DNA of 64,000 bases, taken from Methylophaga thalassica MP (GTDB taxonomy: Bacteria > Pseudomonadota > Gammaproteobacteria > Nitrosococcales > Methylophagaceae). Position numbers and translations under genes: made by a program. Shown here piece after piece: positions 38,792 to 53,298 of the stretch (the stretch's first letter is position 1; each line of letters opens with the position of its first letter). Location: positions 1,964,382 to 2,028,381 of the forward strand of contig NZ_AFIG01000001.1 of NCBI RefSeq assembly GCF_000214595.1, given 5' to 3'. A model generated the notes under the pieces. It saw nothing but the letters and a program-made list of their open reading frames with translations. It was not told the DNA's origin and searched no databases.

Positions 38792-39289
38792 TTACTTCAG
38801 TGCTGATAAGCGTCTCAGCACATTCTGAACCATCTGTTTATTCAAATCATCGCGAATAACGGTCTGTTGTTCGTCCATAGCTAATAGTTGATTACGATCA
38901 AACTGATAGTCACGTCTGGCCTGAACTGTAATCACATCACTCATCGGTTCACCGCTTGGCGAAGAGACTTTGAAAGAAAAACGGGTTTCCAACTCATACT
39001 CTGTGACTTTGGCATCTGAACCAACAGACAGTACGTTCTGATCAAACACATTTTCCACAACGGTCATCACAGCAGCACCTTCTTTATAAGTATCCAGTAC
39101 CTGGATACCATTGCGCGTCAAGGCACGTTTTAGCTGCAAGCCAAATGAATCTTGTCGTATGTTCAGACCTTGTATGTAGATGGTTTTTAACGATTCGGGC
39201 ACATTGGCTTCACCTCGTAGATGAAAACCACAGGCTGTCAGTGTCAGCATCAAGATACCGGTCATCAAACTCATCAATACACGATTCAT
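38792..39289 (-). CDS. lptE: LPS-assembly lipoprotein LptE
   Basis: LptE plugs the LptD barrel that inserts lipopolysaccharide in the outer membrane. With the start at 39289 (AAGG about 8 bases upstream) the 165-residue protein has a lipoprotein signal with lipobox LTAC (Cys about 20) followed by GFHLRGE, which is characteristic of LptE. An ATG two codons upstream (39295) is also possible. The gene starts inside the region just after leuS. Confidence 0.95.
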   Translation of the reverse strand: MNRVLMSLMTGILMLTLTACGFHLRGEANVPESLKTIYIQGLNIRQDSFGLQLKRALTRNGIQVLDTYKEGAAVMTVVENVFDQNVLSVGSDAKVTEYELETRFSFKVSSPSGEPMSDVITVQARRDYQFDRNQLLAMDEQQTVIRDDLNKQMVQNVLRRLSALK

Positions 39290-39305
39290 TTTCATATCCT
39301 TAAAT

Positions 39306-41771
<2,466 letters not shown>

Positions 41772-41851
41772 TTAAATCAGGGACTTGAAAAGCGCTAAGC
41801 ATAACTCAGAGCATCATTAAGGCTCAAAATAATCTGTCGTTTTGTTTAGCT

Positions 41852-41880
41852 AAAAAAACAAAGCAGCTCTTCAGCTGCTC
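41852..41880 (-). terminator. Rho-independent terminator behind the ferredoxin gene
   Basis: The hairpin AGCAGCT-GAAG-AGCTGCT is followed on the minus strand by TTGTTTTTTT. It lies about 32 bases past the ferredoxin stop and isolates leuS from upstream transcription. Confidence 0.87.
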
Positions 41881-41911
41881 TATTTGATGTGACATTGGGT
41901 ATCAGCTTCAG

Positions 41912-42169
<258 letters not shown>

Positions 42170-42205
42170 TTACTCCAGTAAAATTCAATAATGATCTTAG
42201 CGCGG

Positions 42206-43270
<1,065 letters not shown>

Positions 43271-43287
<17 letters not shown>

Positions 43288-44575
43288 CTACTAATACCGT
43301 TAACATTTTGTCTGCGTGAACACGCCTTTTAAAGGCGTCTTTTATATCAGCCACAGTCACGGCATTCACTTTATCGTTAAAGCTATCCAGATAATCCAGC
43401 GGCAATCCGTAAAAGCCTATCATAGAAAGGTAATCAGCGATCTTGCTATTACTATCTACTCTGAGGGCAAACCCACCTGTGATGTTTTGTTTTGCTGCTT
43501 TCAACTGTGCTTCAGTCGGTCCGTTTTTAATATAAGCATTTAGCGTATCTTTTAGTACATGAAGTGCTTCTTCAGTTTGATCATTTCGTGTTTGCAAACC
43601 AAACACATATGGTCCTGCTTTTTGCATGGGACTGAAGTAACTATAAACACCGTAAGTCAGTCCACGTTTTTCGCGTATTTCATCACTCAGCATCGAGACT
43701 AGACCGCTGCCGCCCAAGATGTGATTACCGACATACAAAGGAAAATAATCAGGGTCATCCCGACTCATACCAATTTGTCCCATCATAATCGTGGTTTGAG
43801 ATGACGGGAACGGTAACACGACTTGTTGCTGTTTAGTCAGAGGTGTGACTGCAGGTAGCTCTGGTGCTGTGTTTCCACTTTTCAGGTTCTTAGTTAAGGT
43901 GGTTGCCATTTCATTGGCTTGCTGTTTACTGACATCTCCGACAATAACTACGACTGCATTTTTCGCCACATAATATTGCTGATAAAACGCTTTTAAATCA
44001 TCCAGATTAATTTTTTCTACACTAACAGTATCTCCCACAGACATTCGGCTATAGGGATGCTGACCATAGAGTTTCTGAAAGAAAGTGCGGGTAGCGATGC
44101 TTTGTGGAGACTGTTTTTCAGCCTGTAACGCGGTTAATAACTGCTGTTTTATGCGAAGAAATGACGATTCAGGGAAACTCGGTTTTGCTATTACTTCAGC
44201 AAACATATTCAGTGCAGTATCAAACGCTTTTTTCTCCGTCAGCGTTCGCAGACTCAACACGGCCATATCTCGCTCAGAACTAGCACTGTAGTTTGCGCCA
44301 ACCGATGAGAAAGTATCAGCGATTGCATCCGCATCCAAGTCAGCAGCCCCCTCATCAAGCATAGCGTTAGTTAGCTTTGCCAGTCCCGGATATTCACCAT
44401 CACGCGCAGCACCGGCATTAAAGACAATATTCACATCAACCATGGGTAACTCGGGCGCATTCACAAAATATACTCTGGCGCCGTTATTCGTTATCCAGTG
44501 CTCAATATCAGGACTGGCAAAAAGGCTAGAACTGAACAATAAGCTGATAACGAAAATCCATTTTTTAATGGACAT
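43271..44575 (-). CDS. M16 peptidase-like protein lacking the zinc motif
   Basis: This 434-residue secreted protein belongs to the M16 (pitrilysin/processing peptidase) family and has a signal peptide (WIFVISLLFSSSLFA). The N-terminal half has no HxxEH; the position reads as GLAKLTNAMLDEGA. The C-terminal half has the substrate-binding region (SDEIREKRGLTYGVYSYF). It is probably the non-catalytic partner of the zinc-bearing M16 protein encoded just upstream. The ATG at 44575 has GGAGG 5 bases before it and overlaps the upstream gene by 11 bases. Confidence 0.92.
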
Positions 44576-45932
44576 ACTGACCTCCAGCAGATGAAACAGG
44601 ATGACGACCATCAAGAGGTAATGGCACTAACTCGCCAACCGTTAATTGATCGTTTGTAAGATATTTATTTGCTACGGTCTGCACTTGCTCGGCAGTAACC
44701 GCTTTGATGTTATCGACATATTGCTCACCCACACGCCAGTCGACACCGATAGTTTCCAGCATGCCAATCTGCATTGCCTGATAGAACACGCTATCTTTTT
44801 CATACACTGCATCAGCAACAACTTGTGCTTTCACACGCTCTAACTCCTCTTGACTGACAGGCTGATTTTTAAGTTGAGTAATTTGTTCGATAATGGCTTT
44901 TTTCAGATCTTCTACTGATTTACCATTGGCGGGTGTTCCAGCAATCGTAAATAAATCGGATAATCGCGAGAATAAACTGTTACCCGCGCCAACACTCGAA
45001 GCGACTTGTTGCTCACGCACCAACTGTTTAGCAAACCTTGCACTGTTACCACCATCAAGAATATTAGCCAAGACTTCTAGCGCATATGGTTCCCATGCAT
45101 TTTCTTTGGAAACAGTGGTGACCGAAGGTACCTTCCAGCCCATCATTAGATAGGGCAATTCAGCAGGAGCTTTTAGTTCAATTTCACGGATGCCTTTTTG
45201 ATTCACTTCAACCTGCGGTTTTAATGTCGCGACTTTTTCTGGCTTTAATGGCCCAAAATATTTCTTTGCCAAGGCCAGCACCGCTTTTGGTGAAACATCA
45301 CCAACCACAACAACAGTGGCATTATTCGGTGCATACCACTTTTGATACCACACTCTTAAATCATCGACTTGATAGTGATTGATATCGCTCATCCAACCAA
45401 TCACGGGGCGATGATAAGGACTACTCACAAATGCAGCGGCATCGAATCGTTCTCTTAGTAAAGCCTGCGGATTATCATCTGTCCGCATCCGACGCTCTTC
45501 CGCAACAACTTTCTGTTCTTTTTTCAACTCATCAGGATCAATAACAAGATTGCGCATTCTATCGGCTTCATTCTTAAAACTGACTTCTAATCTATCTTTA
45601 TGAAGTTTCTGAAAATAAGCCGTGTAGTCTTGTCCGGTAAAAGCGTTTTGCTCTCCCCCATTTTCAGCAATAATATGAGAGAACTCATTCGGTGCCAGGT
45701 GCTTTGTTCCTTTAAACATCATGTGTTCCAGCATATGAGAAATCCCTGTTATCCCTTCATGCTCATAGCTCGCCCCTACCTTGTACCAGACTTGAGAGAC
45801 GACGACAGGTGCCCGATGGTCTTCTTTCACTATAAGCTTCAGGCCGTTGTCTAATTCAAACTCACTCACATTGGCTAAAGCTAGTGTGGGTAAGAAGAAA
45901 ATAAGCCCAGCTATTTTTTTTATATTCAGCAT
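44565..45932 (-). CDS. M16 zinc peptidase (catalytic partner)
   Basis: This protein of about 455 residues has a signal peptide (IAGLIFFLPTLALA) and the inverted zinc motif HMLEH (about 66-70) followed by MMFKGT, with the distal Glu in the next helices (NEADRMRNLVIDPDELKKEQKVV). It is a periplasmic processing peptidase-like enzyme, probably forming a heterodimer with the zinc-less M16 protein below. I prefer the ATG at 45932 (GAG 6 bases upstream) over that at 45938. Its promoter faces divergently from ftsY. Natural substrates are unknown. Confidence 0.94.
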   Translation of the reverse strand: MLNIKKIAGLIFFLPTLALANVSEFELDNGLKLIVKEDHRAPVVVSQVWYKVGASYEHEGITGISHMLEHMMFKGTKHLAPNEFSHIIAENGGEQNAFTGQDYTAYFQKLHKDRLEVSFKNEADRMRNLVIDPDELKKEQKVVAEERRMRTDDNPQALLRERFDAAAFVSSPYHRPVIGWMSDINHYQVDDLRVWYQKWYAPNNATVVVVGDVSPKAVLALAKKYFGPLKPEKVATLKPQVEVNQKGIREIELKAPAELPYLMMGWKVPSVTTVSKENAWEPYALEVLANILDGGNSARFAKQLVREQQVASSVGAGNSLFSRLSDLFTIAGTPANGKSVEDLKKAIIEQITQLKNQPVSQEELERVKAQVVADAVYEKDSVFYQAMQIGMLETIGVDWRVGEQYVDNIKAVTAEQVQTVANKYLTNDQLTVGELVPLPLDGRHPVSSAGGQYVH

Positions 45933-45997
45933 CTGCATCTCTTTTTTTGTAACGCATGATAAGATTTACCGTCGAAGTTTAACGACAAGCAGAGAAT

Positions 45998-47068
45998 ATG
46001 TTTAGTTTCCTTAAAAGAAAGTCAAAAACACCCGCGTCAGACGCCTCTATTGCTGAAGATAACACTGTTGATAATTCGCAAGAATTATCCCCTGCTGATG
46101 AACCCGCAGAGGAAAAGACAGATAACGCACCGCAACCCGGTTTTTTTAGTCGTCTGAAACAAGGCTTGAGCCGAACCAGTAGTAAACTTACTGAAGGTTT
46201 CGCCAGCTTAATTTTAGGTCGTAAAAACATTGATGATGACCTGCTGGAAGAGCTTGAAACTCAACTTCTTACAGCCGATCTTGGTGTTGAAGCAACGACA
46301 CGAATTATTACTGATCTGACTCAGCGCGTGGCCCGCAAACAATTAAACGACGTAGAAGCCTTATTTGCCGCTATGCGTGAGGATATGATTTCTATCCTTG
46401 AACCGAGTAGTCAACCACTGGAAATACCAGAAAAAACTGACGGACCCTATGTGATTCTGATGGTAGGAATAAACGGTGTGGGCAAAACCACTACCATCGG
46501 CAAACTCGCTAAGCAATTCCAACAGCAAGGAAAAAAAGTCATGCTGGCAGCTGGTGATACCTTCCGTGCAGCAGCGGTAGAACAGTTACAAGTATGGGGT
46601 GAGCGTAACAATATCCCGGTTATCGCACAAAAGACCGGCGCTGACTCGGCTTCTGTCATTTTTGATGGATTACAAGCCGCTAAAGCCAGAAATATGGATA
46701 TTCTGATTGCTGACACCGCTGGCCGCCTGCATACACAGTCCAACTTAATGGAAGAGTTAAAAAAAGTGAAACGTGTCATGGCTAAAGTAGATGACACAGC
46801 ACCTCATGAAGTCATGCTCGTGCTGGATGCAGGTACTGGACAAAATGCACTTCAGCAAGCACAGCAATTTCAACAATCTGTTGGTGTTTCAGGCATTACA
46901 TTGACCAAATTAGATGGCACAGCCAAAGGCGGTATTATTTTCGCTATTGCCAATAAAACAAAATTGCCTATCCGTTATATCGGTGTGGGTGAAAAAATCG
47001 ATGATCTACGTCCATTTAATGCCACTGAATTTGTAGATGCTTTGTTGGGAAAAGAAGAGATTAAATGA
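45998..47068 (+). CDS. ftsY: Signal recognition particle receptor FtsY
   Basis: FtsY is the SRP receptor GTPase at the inner membrane. The 356-residue protein has a short acidic N-terminal A domain (about 10-50), a helical N domain, and a G domain with GINGVGKTTTIGKLA, DTAGRLHT and TKLDGTAKGG. It is the first gene of ftsY-ftsE-ftsX-rpoH. The stop overlaps the ftsE start by 4 bases. Confidence 0.98.
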   Translation: MFSFLKRKSKTPASDASIAEDNTVDNSQELSPADEPAEEKTDNAPQPGFFSRLKQGLSRTSSKLTEGFASLILGRKNIDDDLLEELETQLLTADLGVEATTRIITDLTQRVARKQLNDVEALFAAMREDMISILEPSSQPLEIPEKTDGPYVILMVGINGVGKTTTIGKLAKQFQQQGKKVMLAAGDTFRAAAVEQLQVWGERNNIPVIAQKTGADSASVIFDGLQAAKARNMDILIADTAGRLHTQSNLMEELKKVKRVMAKVDDTAPHEVMLVLDAGTGQNALQQAQQFQQSVGVSGITLTKLDGTAKGGIIFAIANKTKLPIRYIGVGEKIDDLRPFNATEFVDALLGKEEIK

Positions 47069-47715
47069 TCCGTTTTACTGACGTTTATAAACGTTATACT
47101 AATCAATACGAAGCTTTATCTGGCCTGAGTTTTGAACTCGAAAAAGGTGAAATGGCTTTTCTCACTGGTCATTCGGGCGCCGGTAAAAGTACCTTATTAA
47201 AACTTATTGCATTGATTGAACGCAGCACGCATGGTCAAGTCTGGGTAAATAACCAAAATCTCACCCGTCTGCCTAAATGGAAAGTCCCTTATTACCGACG
47301 CAAAATTGGCTTAGTCTTTCAGGATCACAATCTGCTTCATGACCGAACTGTTTTTGATAATGTCGCACTGCCATTGATTATAGCAGGTGAAAATCATCGG
47401 GAGATTGGACGTCGAGTTAGAGCGGCTCTGGATAAAGTCAACTTACTGGGAAAAGAACGTAATCTGCCTATTGCTTTATCTGGTGGTGAACAACAACGTG
47501 TCGGTATCGCCCGTGCGGTTGTGAACAGACCTCCAGTGCTACTTGCAGATGAGCCAACTGGTAATTTGGATCCTGAATTATCAAGAGAAATCATGCATCT
47601 CTTCGAACAGTTCAATCAGGTTGGCGTCACAGTATTCATTGCTAGCCATGATCACGAACTGATCAGCACGATGCCCTATCGCCAACTCACGCTACACCAA
47701 GGACGTCTTGCCTGA
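47065..47715 (+). CDS. ftsE: Cell division ATP-binding protein FtsE
   Basis: FtsE is the ATPase of the FtsEX complex, which controls peptidoglycan hydrolases at the septum. The 216-residue protein has Walker A GHSGAGKST, signature LSGGEQQRV and Walker B LLADEPTGNLD. It overlaps ftsY and ftsX by a few bases. Confidence 0.98.
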   Translation: MIRFTDVYKRYTNQYEALSGLSFELEKGEMAFLTGHSGAGKSTLLKLIALIERSTHGQVWVNNQNLTRLPKWKVPYYRRKIGLVFQDHNLLHDRTVFDNVALPLIIAGENHREIGRRVRAALDKVNLLGKERNLPIALSGGEQQRVGIARAVVNRPPVLLADEPTGNLDPELSREIMHLFEQFNQVGVTVFIASHDHELISTMPYRQLTLHQGRLA

Positions 47716-48643
47716 CATGTTGTCATTCAATTTACCTAATTATTTTCTAAGACACTTACAGGTCATGCTCTACAGTTTAGGGCAACTCTCCAGAACGCCT
47801 GTCGCCAGTGTGATGACGGTTTTAGTTATAGGCATAGCGCTAGCACTTCCAGCCGGCTTATATGTGTTACTGAAAAATGTGGAGCAAGTGGCTGGACAAT
47901 GGGATGATGCCAGTCAAATTTCACTCTTTCTGAAACCAAACACAAACGATGCGCGTGGTAAACAACTTGCTGAACAATTACTTGCTTGGCCAGACATCAG
48001 TGCTGTTGACTATCATTCTGCCAAACAATCTTTGCAGGAGTTCCGGCAATTATCAGGGCTAGATGAGATTCTAGATAGTCTACCTACGAACCCCTTACCG
48101 CCGGTCATTATCATTAAACCCGTTGAAACAGAGCACGAAGAAGCTATTCAGGGTTTACTCGAACGTTTACAAAACATGCAGGAAGTTGACTTAGCCCAGC
48201 TTGATATGGCTTGGCTGAAACGTCTAAAAACGATTAATCAAACAGGTGAACGAGGCATTACTATTCTTGCAACTCTATTATCTTTGAGTGTGCTGTTAGT
48301 TATTGGCAATACGATTCGTCTAGCCATTCTTAGCAGGCAAACTGAAATACGCGTGATAAAACTGGTTGGTGGTACTAACGCTTTTGTCAGAAGGCCTTTT
48401 CTATACACGGGATTTTGGTACGGCCTGTTAGGTGGAGCTATTGCCTGGTTCACTTTACTAATAGCCTTACTCGCTATTAATGGACCTATCACTAGGTTAA
48501 CAGCCCTCTATGATAGCCAGTTTTCACTCCAGTGGATGCTTGGACAAATGTTTCTGTCTCTACCACTTTTTGGGCTTCTATTGGGGGTGTCGGGCGCATG
48601 GCTAGCCGTTGGCCGGCACTTGAATGATATCGAACCCACATAG
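47708..48643 (+). CDS. ftsX: Cell division protein FtsX
   Basis: FtsX is the membrane subunit of FtsEX. The 311-residue protein has a cytoplasmic N terminus, a first helix (about 35-57), a periplasmic domain of about 115 residues that in E. coli binds EnvC, and three C-terminal helices. The ending (GVSGAWLAVGRHLNDIEP) is typical. It follows ftsE with an 8-base overlap. Confidence 0.96.
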   Translation: MPDMLSFNLPNYFLRHLQVMLYSLGQLSRTPVASVMTVLVIGIALALPAGLYVLLKNVEQVAGQWDDASQISLFLKPNTNDARGKQLAEQLLAWPDISAVDYHSAKQSLQEFRQLSGLDEILDSLPTNPLPPVIIIKPVETEHEEAIQGLLERLQNMQEVDLAQLDMAWLKRLKTINQTGERGITILATLLSLSVLLVIGNTIRLAILSRQTEIRVIKLVGGTNAFVRRPFLYTGFWYGLLGGAIAWFTLLIALLAINGPITRLTALYDSQFSLQWMLGQMFLSLPLFGLLLGVSGAWLAVGRHLNDIEPT

Positions 48644-48685
48644 TGGCAAATACAGGAACTTTTTCTAAAAATAAGCTTCTTATAG

Positions 48686-48712
48686 TTGATATTAATCCTT
48701 TAGTGTTATGAT
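48686..48712 (+). promoter_or_regulatory. Possible sigma-70 promoter of rpoH
   Basis: TTGATA (48686-48691) and TATGAT (48707-48712) are good -35 and -10 hexamers, but the spacer is only 15 bases. Transcription from here would begin near 48719, which supports the rpoH start at 48744 over the in-frame ATGs at 48708 and 48720. Confidence 0.42.
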
Positions 48713-48743
48713 TAAAGGAATGACTCTCAGGAGACAAGAACAG

Positions 48744-49604
48744 ATGACAATGAATGTAGCTCAATATGATATGGCTTTAGCACCTATTGGTAATTTAGAT
48801 GCTTACACCAGTCTTGTGCATACCATTCCTGTATTAACTGAGGAAGAAGAATACGATCTTGCGAATCGCCTGCAAACTGAAGGTGATCTTAAAGCCGCCC
48901 AACGGTTGGTCTTATCTCACTTACGTTTTGTAGTTCGTATTGCCAAAGGATACAGTGGTTACGGATTACCCGTTGCCGACTTAATTCAAGAAGGCAACAT
49001 CGGCCTGATGAAAGCGGTGAAACGATTTAACCCAGAAAAAGGGGTTCGTCTGGTTTCATTTGCTGTTCACTGGATTCGCGCTGAAATACACGAATATGTG
49101 ATCCGTAACTGGCGCATTGTAAAAATCGCAACAACCAAAGCACAACGTAAATTATTTTTTAATCTTCGTAGCGCCAAGCAGCGTCTTGGTTGGTTAAATA
49201 AAGAAGAAGTTGAAGCCGTTGCAGAAGACCTAGGTGTGACAGCAGATAATGTGATGGAAATGGAGCGTAGATTAGCTCAACCAGACACATCTTTTGATTT
49301 ACCCAACGATGTTGATGATGATGAAAATAATTACTCGCCTGTCGCCTACTTAGCGGCTAATGATAATTCAGATCCTTCTAATCAATTAGAAGATGATAAT
49401 TACACAGATTATCAGCAACAAAAATTATCAAACGCATTAGCAACACTAGACGAACGTAGCCGAGATATCATTATGCAGCGTTGGTTAAATGAAGATAATA
49501 AAGCGACATTGCACACGCTGGCAGATCAGTATCAAGTTTCGGCTGAACGTATTCGCCAGATTGAAAATAATGCCATGAAAAAACTCAAACATCTTATGGT
49601 ATAA
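48744..49604 (+). CDS. rpoH: RNA polymerase heat-shock sigma factor RpoH
   Basis: RpoH (sigma-32) directs the heat-shock regulon. The 286-residue protein has region 2 ([26 protein letters not shown]), the RpoH box QRKLFFNLR (needed for chaperone/FtsH control), and region 4 with a helix-turn-helix ([18 protein letters not shown]). The start at 48744 gives a length like that of E. coli RpoH, with GGAG about 10 bases upstream. It follows ftsX, as in E. coli, and ends at a strong terminator. Confidence 0.97.
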   Translation: MTMNVAQYDMALAPIGNLDAYTSLVHTIPVLTEEEEYDLANRLQTEGDLKAAQRLVLSHLRFVVRIAKGYSGYGLPVADLIQEGNIGLMKAVKRFNPEKGVRLVSFAVHWIRAEIHEYVIRNWRIVKIATTKAQRKLFFNLRSAKQRLGWLNKEEVEAVAEDLGVTADNVMEMERRLAQPDTSFDLPNDVDDDENNYSPVAYLAANDNSDPSNQLEDDNYTDYQQQKLSNALATLDERSRDIIMQRWLNEDNKATLHTLADQYQVSAERIRQIENNAMKKLKHLMV

Positions 49605-49608
49605 AAAC

Positions 49609-49638
49609 AAAAAAGCCCGCGAAAGCGGGCTTTTTTTT
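49609..49638. terminator. Bidirectional terminator between rpoH and fdxA
   Basis: The hairpin GCCCGC-GAAA-GCGGGC has an A run before it and eight T residues after it on the plus strand, and six T residues on the minus strand. It serves both convergent genes. Confidence 0.94.
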
Positions 49639-49657
49639 ATGTCATTCGATAATGCTT

Positions 49658-49981
49658 TTATCTTTCCAGTAAAGGTGTTTTATTAGATTTACCATCCCAC
49701 TCTTCTGCATCTGGAAGTGCATCTTTCTTTTCAGAAATCACAGGCCATACCCGAGATAATTCTTCGTTGATTTGCAAAAACTCCATTTGCTCATCAGGTA
49801 AATCATCTTCAGAGAAAATAGCTTCTGCCGGACACTCTGGTTCACAAAGTGTGCAATCGATGCACTCATCAGGATCGATAACCAAGAAATTAGGACCTTC
49901 GTGAAAACAATCTACTGGGCAGACATCAACACAATCAGTATATTTACATTTAATACAGTTTTCTGTGACAACAAAGGTCAT
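49658..49981 (-). CDS. fdxA: FdxA-type 7Fe ferredoxin
   Basis: This 107-residue protein has an N-terminal 3Fe/4Fe arrangement ([18 protein letters not shown]) and a second motif ([12 protein letters not shown]), with the C-terminal extension of about 45 residues characteristic of FdxA. It transfers electrons in the cytoplasm; the partner is not known. It is convergent with rpoH and divergent from lapA (165-base gap). Confidence 0.95.
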   Translation of the reverse strand: MTFVVTENCIKCKYTDCVDVCPVDCFHEGPNFLVIDPDECIDCTLCEPECPAEAIFSEDDLPDEQMEFLQINEELSRVWPVISEKKDALPDAEEWDGKSNKTPLLER

Positions 49982-50146
49982 GGTGAATTCTCCAAAATCA
50001 CGAGTTGATACAGGACCGACCTGTCAAAATAAAAATGTAATTCTACATGATTTCGCCTTATTCTGGGCAAGGTTCGATTTTAGGGTATGATCCCTGTTGA
50101 ATGAAATTAACGAGAAAACATCAGTAATTTTAAGGAACACCGCACA

Positions 50147-50440
50147 ATGCGAAAAATAATATTACTCCTGATATTCGGACTTATTTTCTTATTGAGTGCC
50201 GCTTTTGCCGCATTTAACATGAGCAGTGTTACGGTGAATTATTATTTCGGTGAATTAACAATTCCTCTATCAGTTCTGGTCGCGCTATCCATGCTCACTG
50301 GTGTCATCATAGGTGCTGTTATCTTGTTATTCAGTACCATGAAACTTCGTTACGAAAATCGCAGACTACAATCTAAACTTTCTGTTTCCGAACAGGAAAT
50401 TAACAGTTTACGAATATTACCGATTAAAGACGCACATTAA
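50147..50440 (+). CDS. lapA: LapA-family membrane protein (DUF1049)
   Basis: LapA is a small inner-membrane partner of LapB in LPS control. The 97-residue protein has two membrane helices (about 3-23 and 40-62) with the motif NMSSVTVNYYFGE between them, then a C-terminal coiled-coil (RYENRRLQSKLSVSEQEINSL). It lies 3 bases before the lapB start. Confidence 0.93.
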   Translation: MRKIILLLIFGLIFLLSAAFAAFNMSSVTVNYYFGELTIPLSVLVALSMLTGVIIGAVILLFSTMKLRYENRRLQSKLSVSEQEINSLRILPIKDAH

Positions 50441-50443
50441 TTG

Positions 50444-51625
50444 ATGCTTGGCTGGTTATTTTTCTTATTACCTGTTGCCGCCCTTTCTGGGTGGATAATG
50501 GCTCGTCGTCATTACAAACGTCGATATCGTCCGCAAGAATCTTCTTTTAGTCCTGACTATTTCAAAGGCCTGAATTATTTATTAAACGAACAGCCTGATA
50601 AAGCGATTGATGTCTTTATCGGTCTATTGGAAGTCAATAGTGAAACCGTTGAAACTCACCTGGCATTAGCGAACCTATTCCGAAGACGCGGGGAAAGTGA
50701 TCGCGCCATCAGGATTCACCAGAACTTAATCGCCAGACCATCACTTAGCGCGCAACAACGGCGCCAGGCTCTGGTTGAGTTGGGCTTGGATTATATGAGT
50801 GCCGGTGTATTGGACAGGGCCGAAGTATTATTTCTGGAATTATTACAACAACCAGGCACTCCACCTGAAGCCCCCAAGCAATTATTACGTATTTATCAGC
50901 AAGAAAAAAAATGGCAGCAAGCCATCGATATGGCAAAGCAAATTCCGGCGAATAATAAAACCAATACACGGGCACTCATTGCTCAATTTTATTGTGAACT
51001 GGCAGAATCACTGTTAGAAAAAGATCAACATCAGGCTTTGAATTTATTACGCAGCGCGCATCATTATGATGCTGACTGTGTCAGAGCAAGCCTGTTGGAA
51101 GGCCGCATACTAATCAAGATGAGACAATATCGAAAAGCGGTTCGCGTCCTCCAGCATGTCGAAAAACAAAATCATTATTTTCTGCCCGAAGCCTTACCAC
51201 TGCTCTATACCTGCTTTGACAACACAAATAACCTGGATGATTTCAAAGACTGGTTAGAATCACTACTAACAAGACATCATCACCTGACTTCCGCAAGGTT
51301 AATGCTGACAAGACTCGTTGAACAAAAACAAGGTACAGAAGCTGCTCAACGCTTTTTATATCGACAACTACATCAGCACCCATCCGTTGAAGGCTTACAT
51401 CAACTTATCATGTTGGGTGAGGACAATCATCAGGCCTTAATACCTCTGATAAAAGAGGTCACCACTACGTTAATACATAAAGGTGATCGTTATACCTGTA
51501 AAAACTGTGGTTTTTCAGGTCGAACTATGCACTGGTTATGTCCCGGCTGTTCACAATGGGCCACAATTCGGCCAATCGAAATTCATTTATCCGCATTAGA
51601 AAAACTACTGGAACCCTCCCGATGA
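50444..51625 (+). CDS. lapB: Lipopolysaccharide assembly protein LapB
   Basis: LapB (YciM) recruits FtsH to degrade LpxC and so limits LPS synthesis. The 393-residue protein has an N-terminal anchor (MLGWLFFLLPVAALSGWI), multiple TPR repeats (about 60-330), and a C-terminal rubredoxin-like metal site (CKNCGFSGRTMHWLCPGCSQW). The ATG at 50444 follows the family; a TTG one codon earlier is in frame. The stop overlaps the next gene. Confidence 0.97.
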   Translation: MLGWLFFLLPVAALSGWIMARRHYKRRYRPQESSFSPDYFKGLNYLLNEQPDKAIDVFIGLLEVNSETVETHLALANLFRRRGESDRAIRIHQNLIARPSLSAQQRRQALVELGLDYMSAGVLDRAEVLFLELLQQPGTPPEAPKQLLRIYQQEKKWQQAIDMAKQIPANNKTNTRALIAQFYCELAESLLEKDQHQALNLLRSAHHYDADCVRASLLEGRILIKMRQYRKAVRVLQHVEKQNHYFLPEALPLLYTCFDNTNNLDDFKDWLESLLTRHHHLTSARLMLTRLVEQKQGTEAAQRFLYRQLHQHPSVEGLHQLIMLGEDNHQALIPLIKEVTTTLIHKGDRYTCKNCGFSGRTMHWLCPGCSQWATIRPIEIHLSALEKLLEPSR

Positions 51626-51972
51626 GCACTATCACAATTTTGCATAACCCGCGTTGCAGCAAATCCAGACAAACACTGAACTTACTTGAAGAAAACGGCA
51701 TTAATCCTGACGTTGTAAAATATCTGGATACACCGCCAACGTTTGATGAGTTAAAAGCGATTATTACTAAACTTGGAATCAGTCCGAGAGACTTATTACG
51801 AAAAGGGGAAGAAGAATATAAAACGCTTAATTTGAAAAATGATTCCTTAAGTGATGATGAAATCATAAAGACTATGGTTAGTCACCCTAAACTGATAGAA
51901 AGACCGATCGTTATCCACGGCAATCAAGCAAAAATTGGTCGTCCACCAGAGTCTGTTTTAGACATCCTCTAA
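51622..51972 (+). CDS. ArsC-family glutaredoxin-like protein
   Basis: This 116-residue protein is of the ArsC/YfgD type, with the catalytic Cys in HNPRCSKSRQTL (residue about 12) and the family motif PKLIERPIVIHGNQAKIGRPPE. It may be an arsenate reductase using glutathione, but no ars genes are near, and many homologues beside wrbA have no proven role. The ATG overlaps the lapB stop as ATGA. A longer frame from 51538 lies inside lapB and is not used. Confidence 0.9.
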   Translation: MSTITILHNPRCSKSRQTLNLLEENGINPDVVKYLDTPPTFDELKAIITKLGISPRDLLRKGEEEYKTLNLKNDSLSDDEIIKTMVSHPKLIERPIVIHGNQAKIGRPPESVLDIL

Positions 51973-52936
<964 letters not shown>

Positions 52937-52980
52937 TTAGTTGGAAAATGGTATAAAGTCAACATAACTGGAGAGATTTT

Positions 52981-53208
52981 ATGAGTAGCATTTCTGCTTT
53001 TCAATCAGGTGTAGCGGGTATTCAGAGTGGCATGTACGGTGCGGCACAAAGTAGCGCCAAAATTGCTTCTGCGGATCCCGGTTCTAACGAACAGTTAACC
53101 AAAGCGATGCTTGAACTGGATGCCAACGCAAGACAAGTTGAAGCTTCTGCAAAAGTAGTCAAAGCAAGCAATGAAATGGTTGGTAGCATCTTAGATATCA
53201 AAGTCTAA
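52981..53208 (+). CDS. Small flagellar rod/hook-like protein
   Basis: This 75-residue protein has two helices separated by a short linker: an N-terminal SAFQSGVAGIQSGMYGAAQS and a C-terminal ASAKVVKASNEMVGSILDIKV. These resemble the N- and C-terminal coiled-coil helices of FlgE/FlgC/FlgG-type flagellar proteins (the C terminus ends with the typical LDIK-like motif), but the middle domain is missing. GGAGAG precedes the ATG. No flagellar genes are nearby, so the role is open. It may be a stand-alone small protein conserved in related genomes. Confidence 0.78.
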   Translation: MSSISAFQSGVAGIQSGMYGAAQSSAKIASADPGSNEQLTKAMLELDANARQVEASAKVVKASNEMVGSILDIKV

Positions 53209-53298
53209 CCATCACCCAATATAAAATTTATGAGGAGACTCCCGTAACTCCTCTTAGCCTGTTAAACTGCTCTTTCGTTTCACAAATCGAACACTCTT

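Noticed and set aside
51538-51621. Upstream extension of the ArsC-like gene
   Set aside because: It lies inside the rubredoxin-coding end of lapB; the ATG at 51622 with ATGA overlap fits the family N terminus.
53232-53253. Hairpin GAGGAG/CTCCTC between the flagellar-like gene and birA as terminator
   Set aside because: The stem is short with a 10-base loop and no T tract; I cannot call it a terminator.
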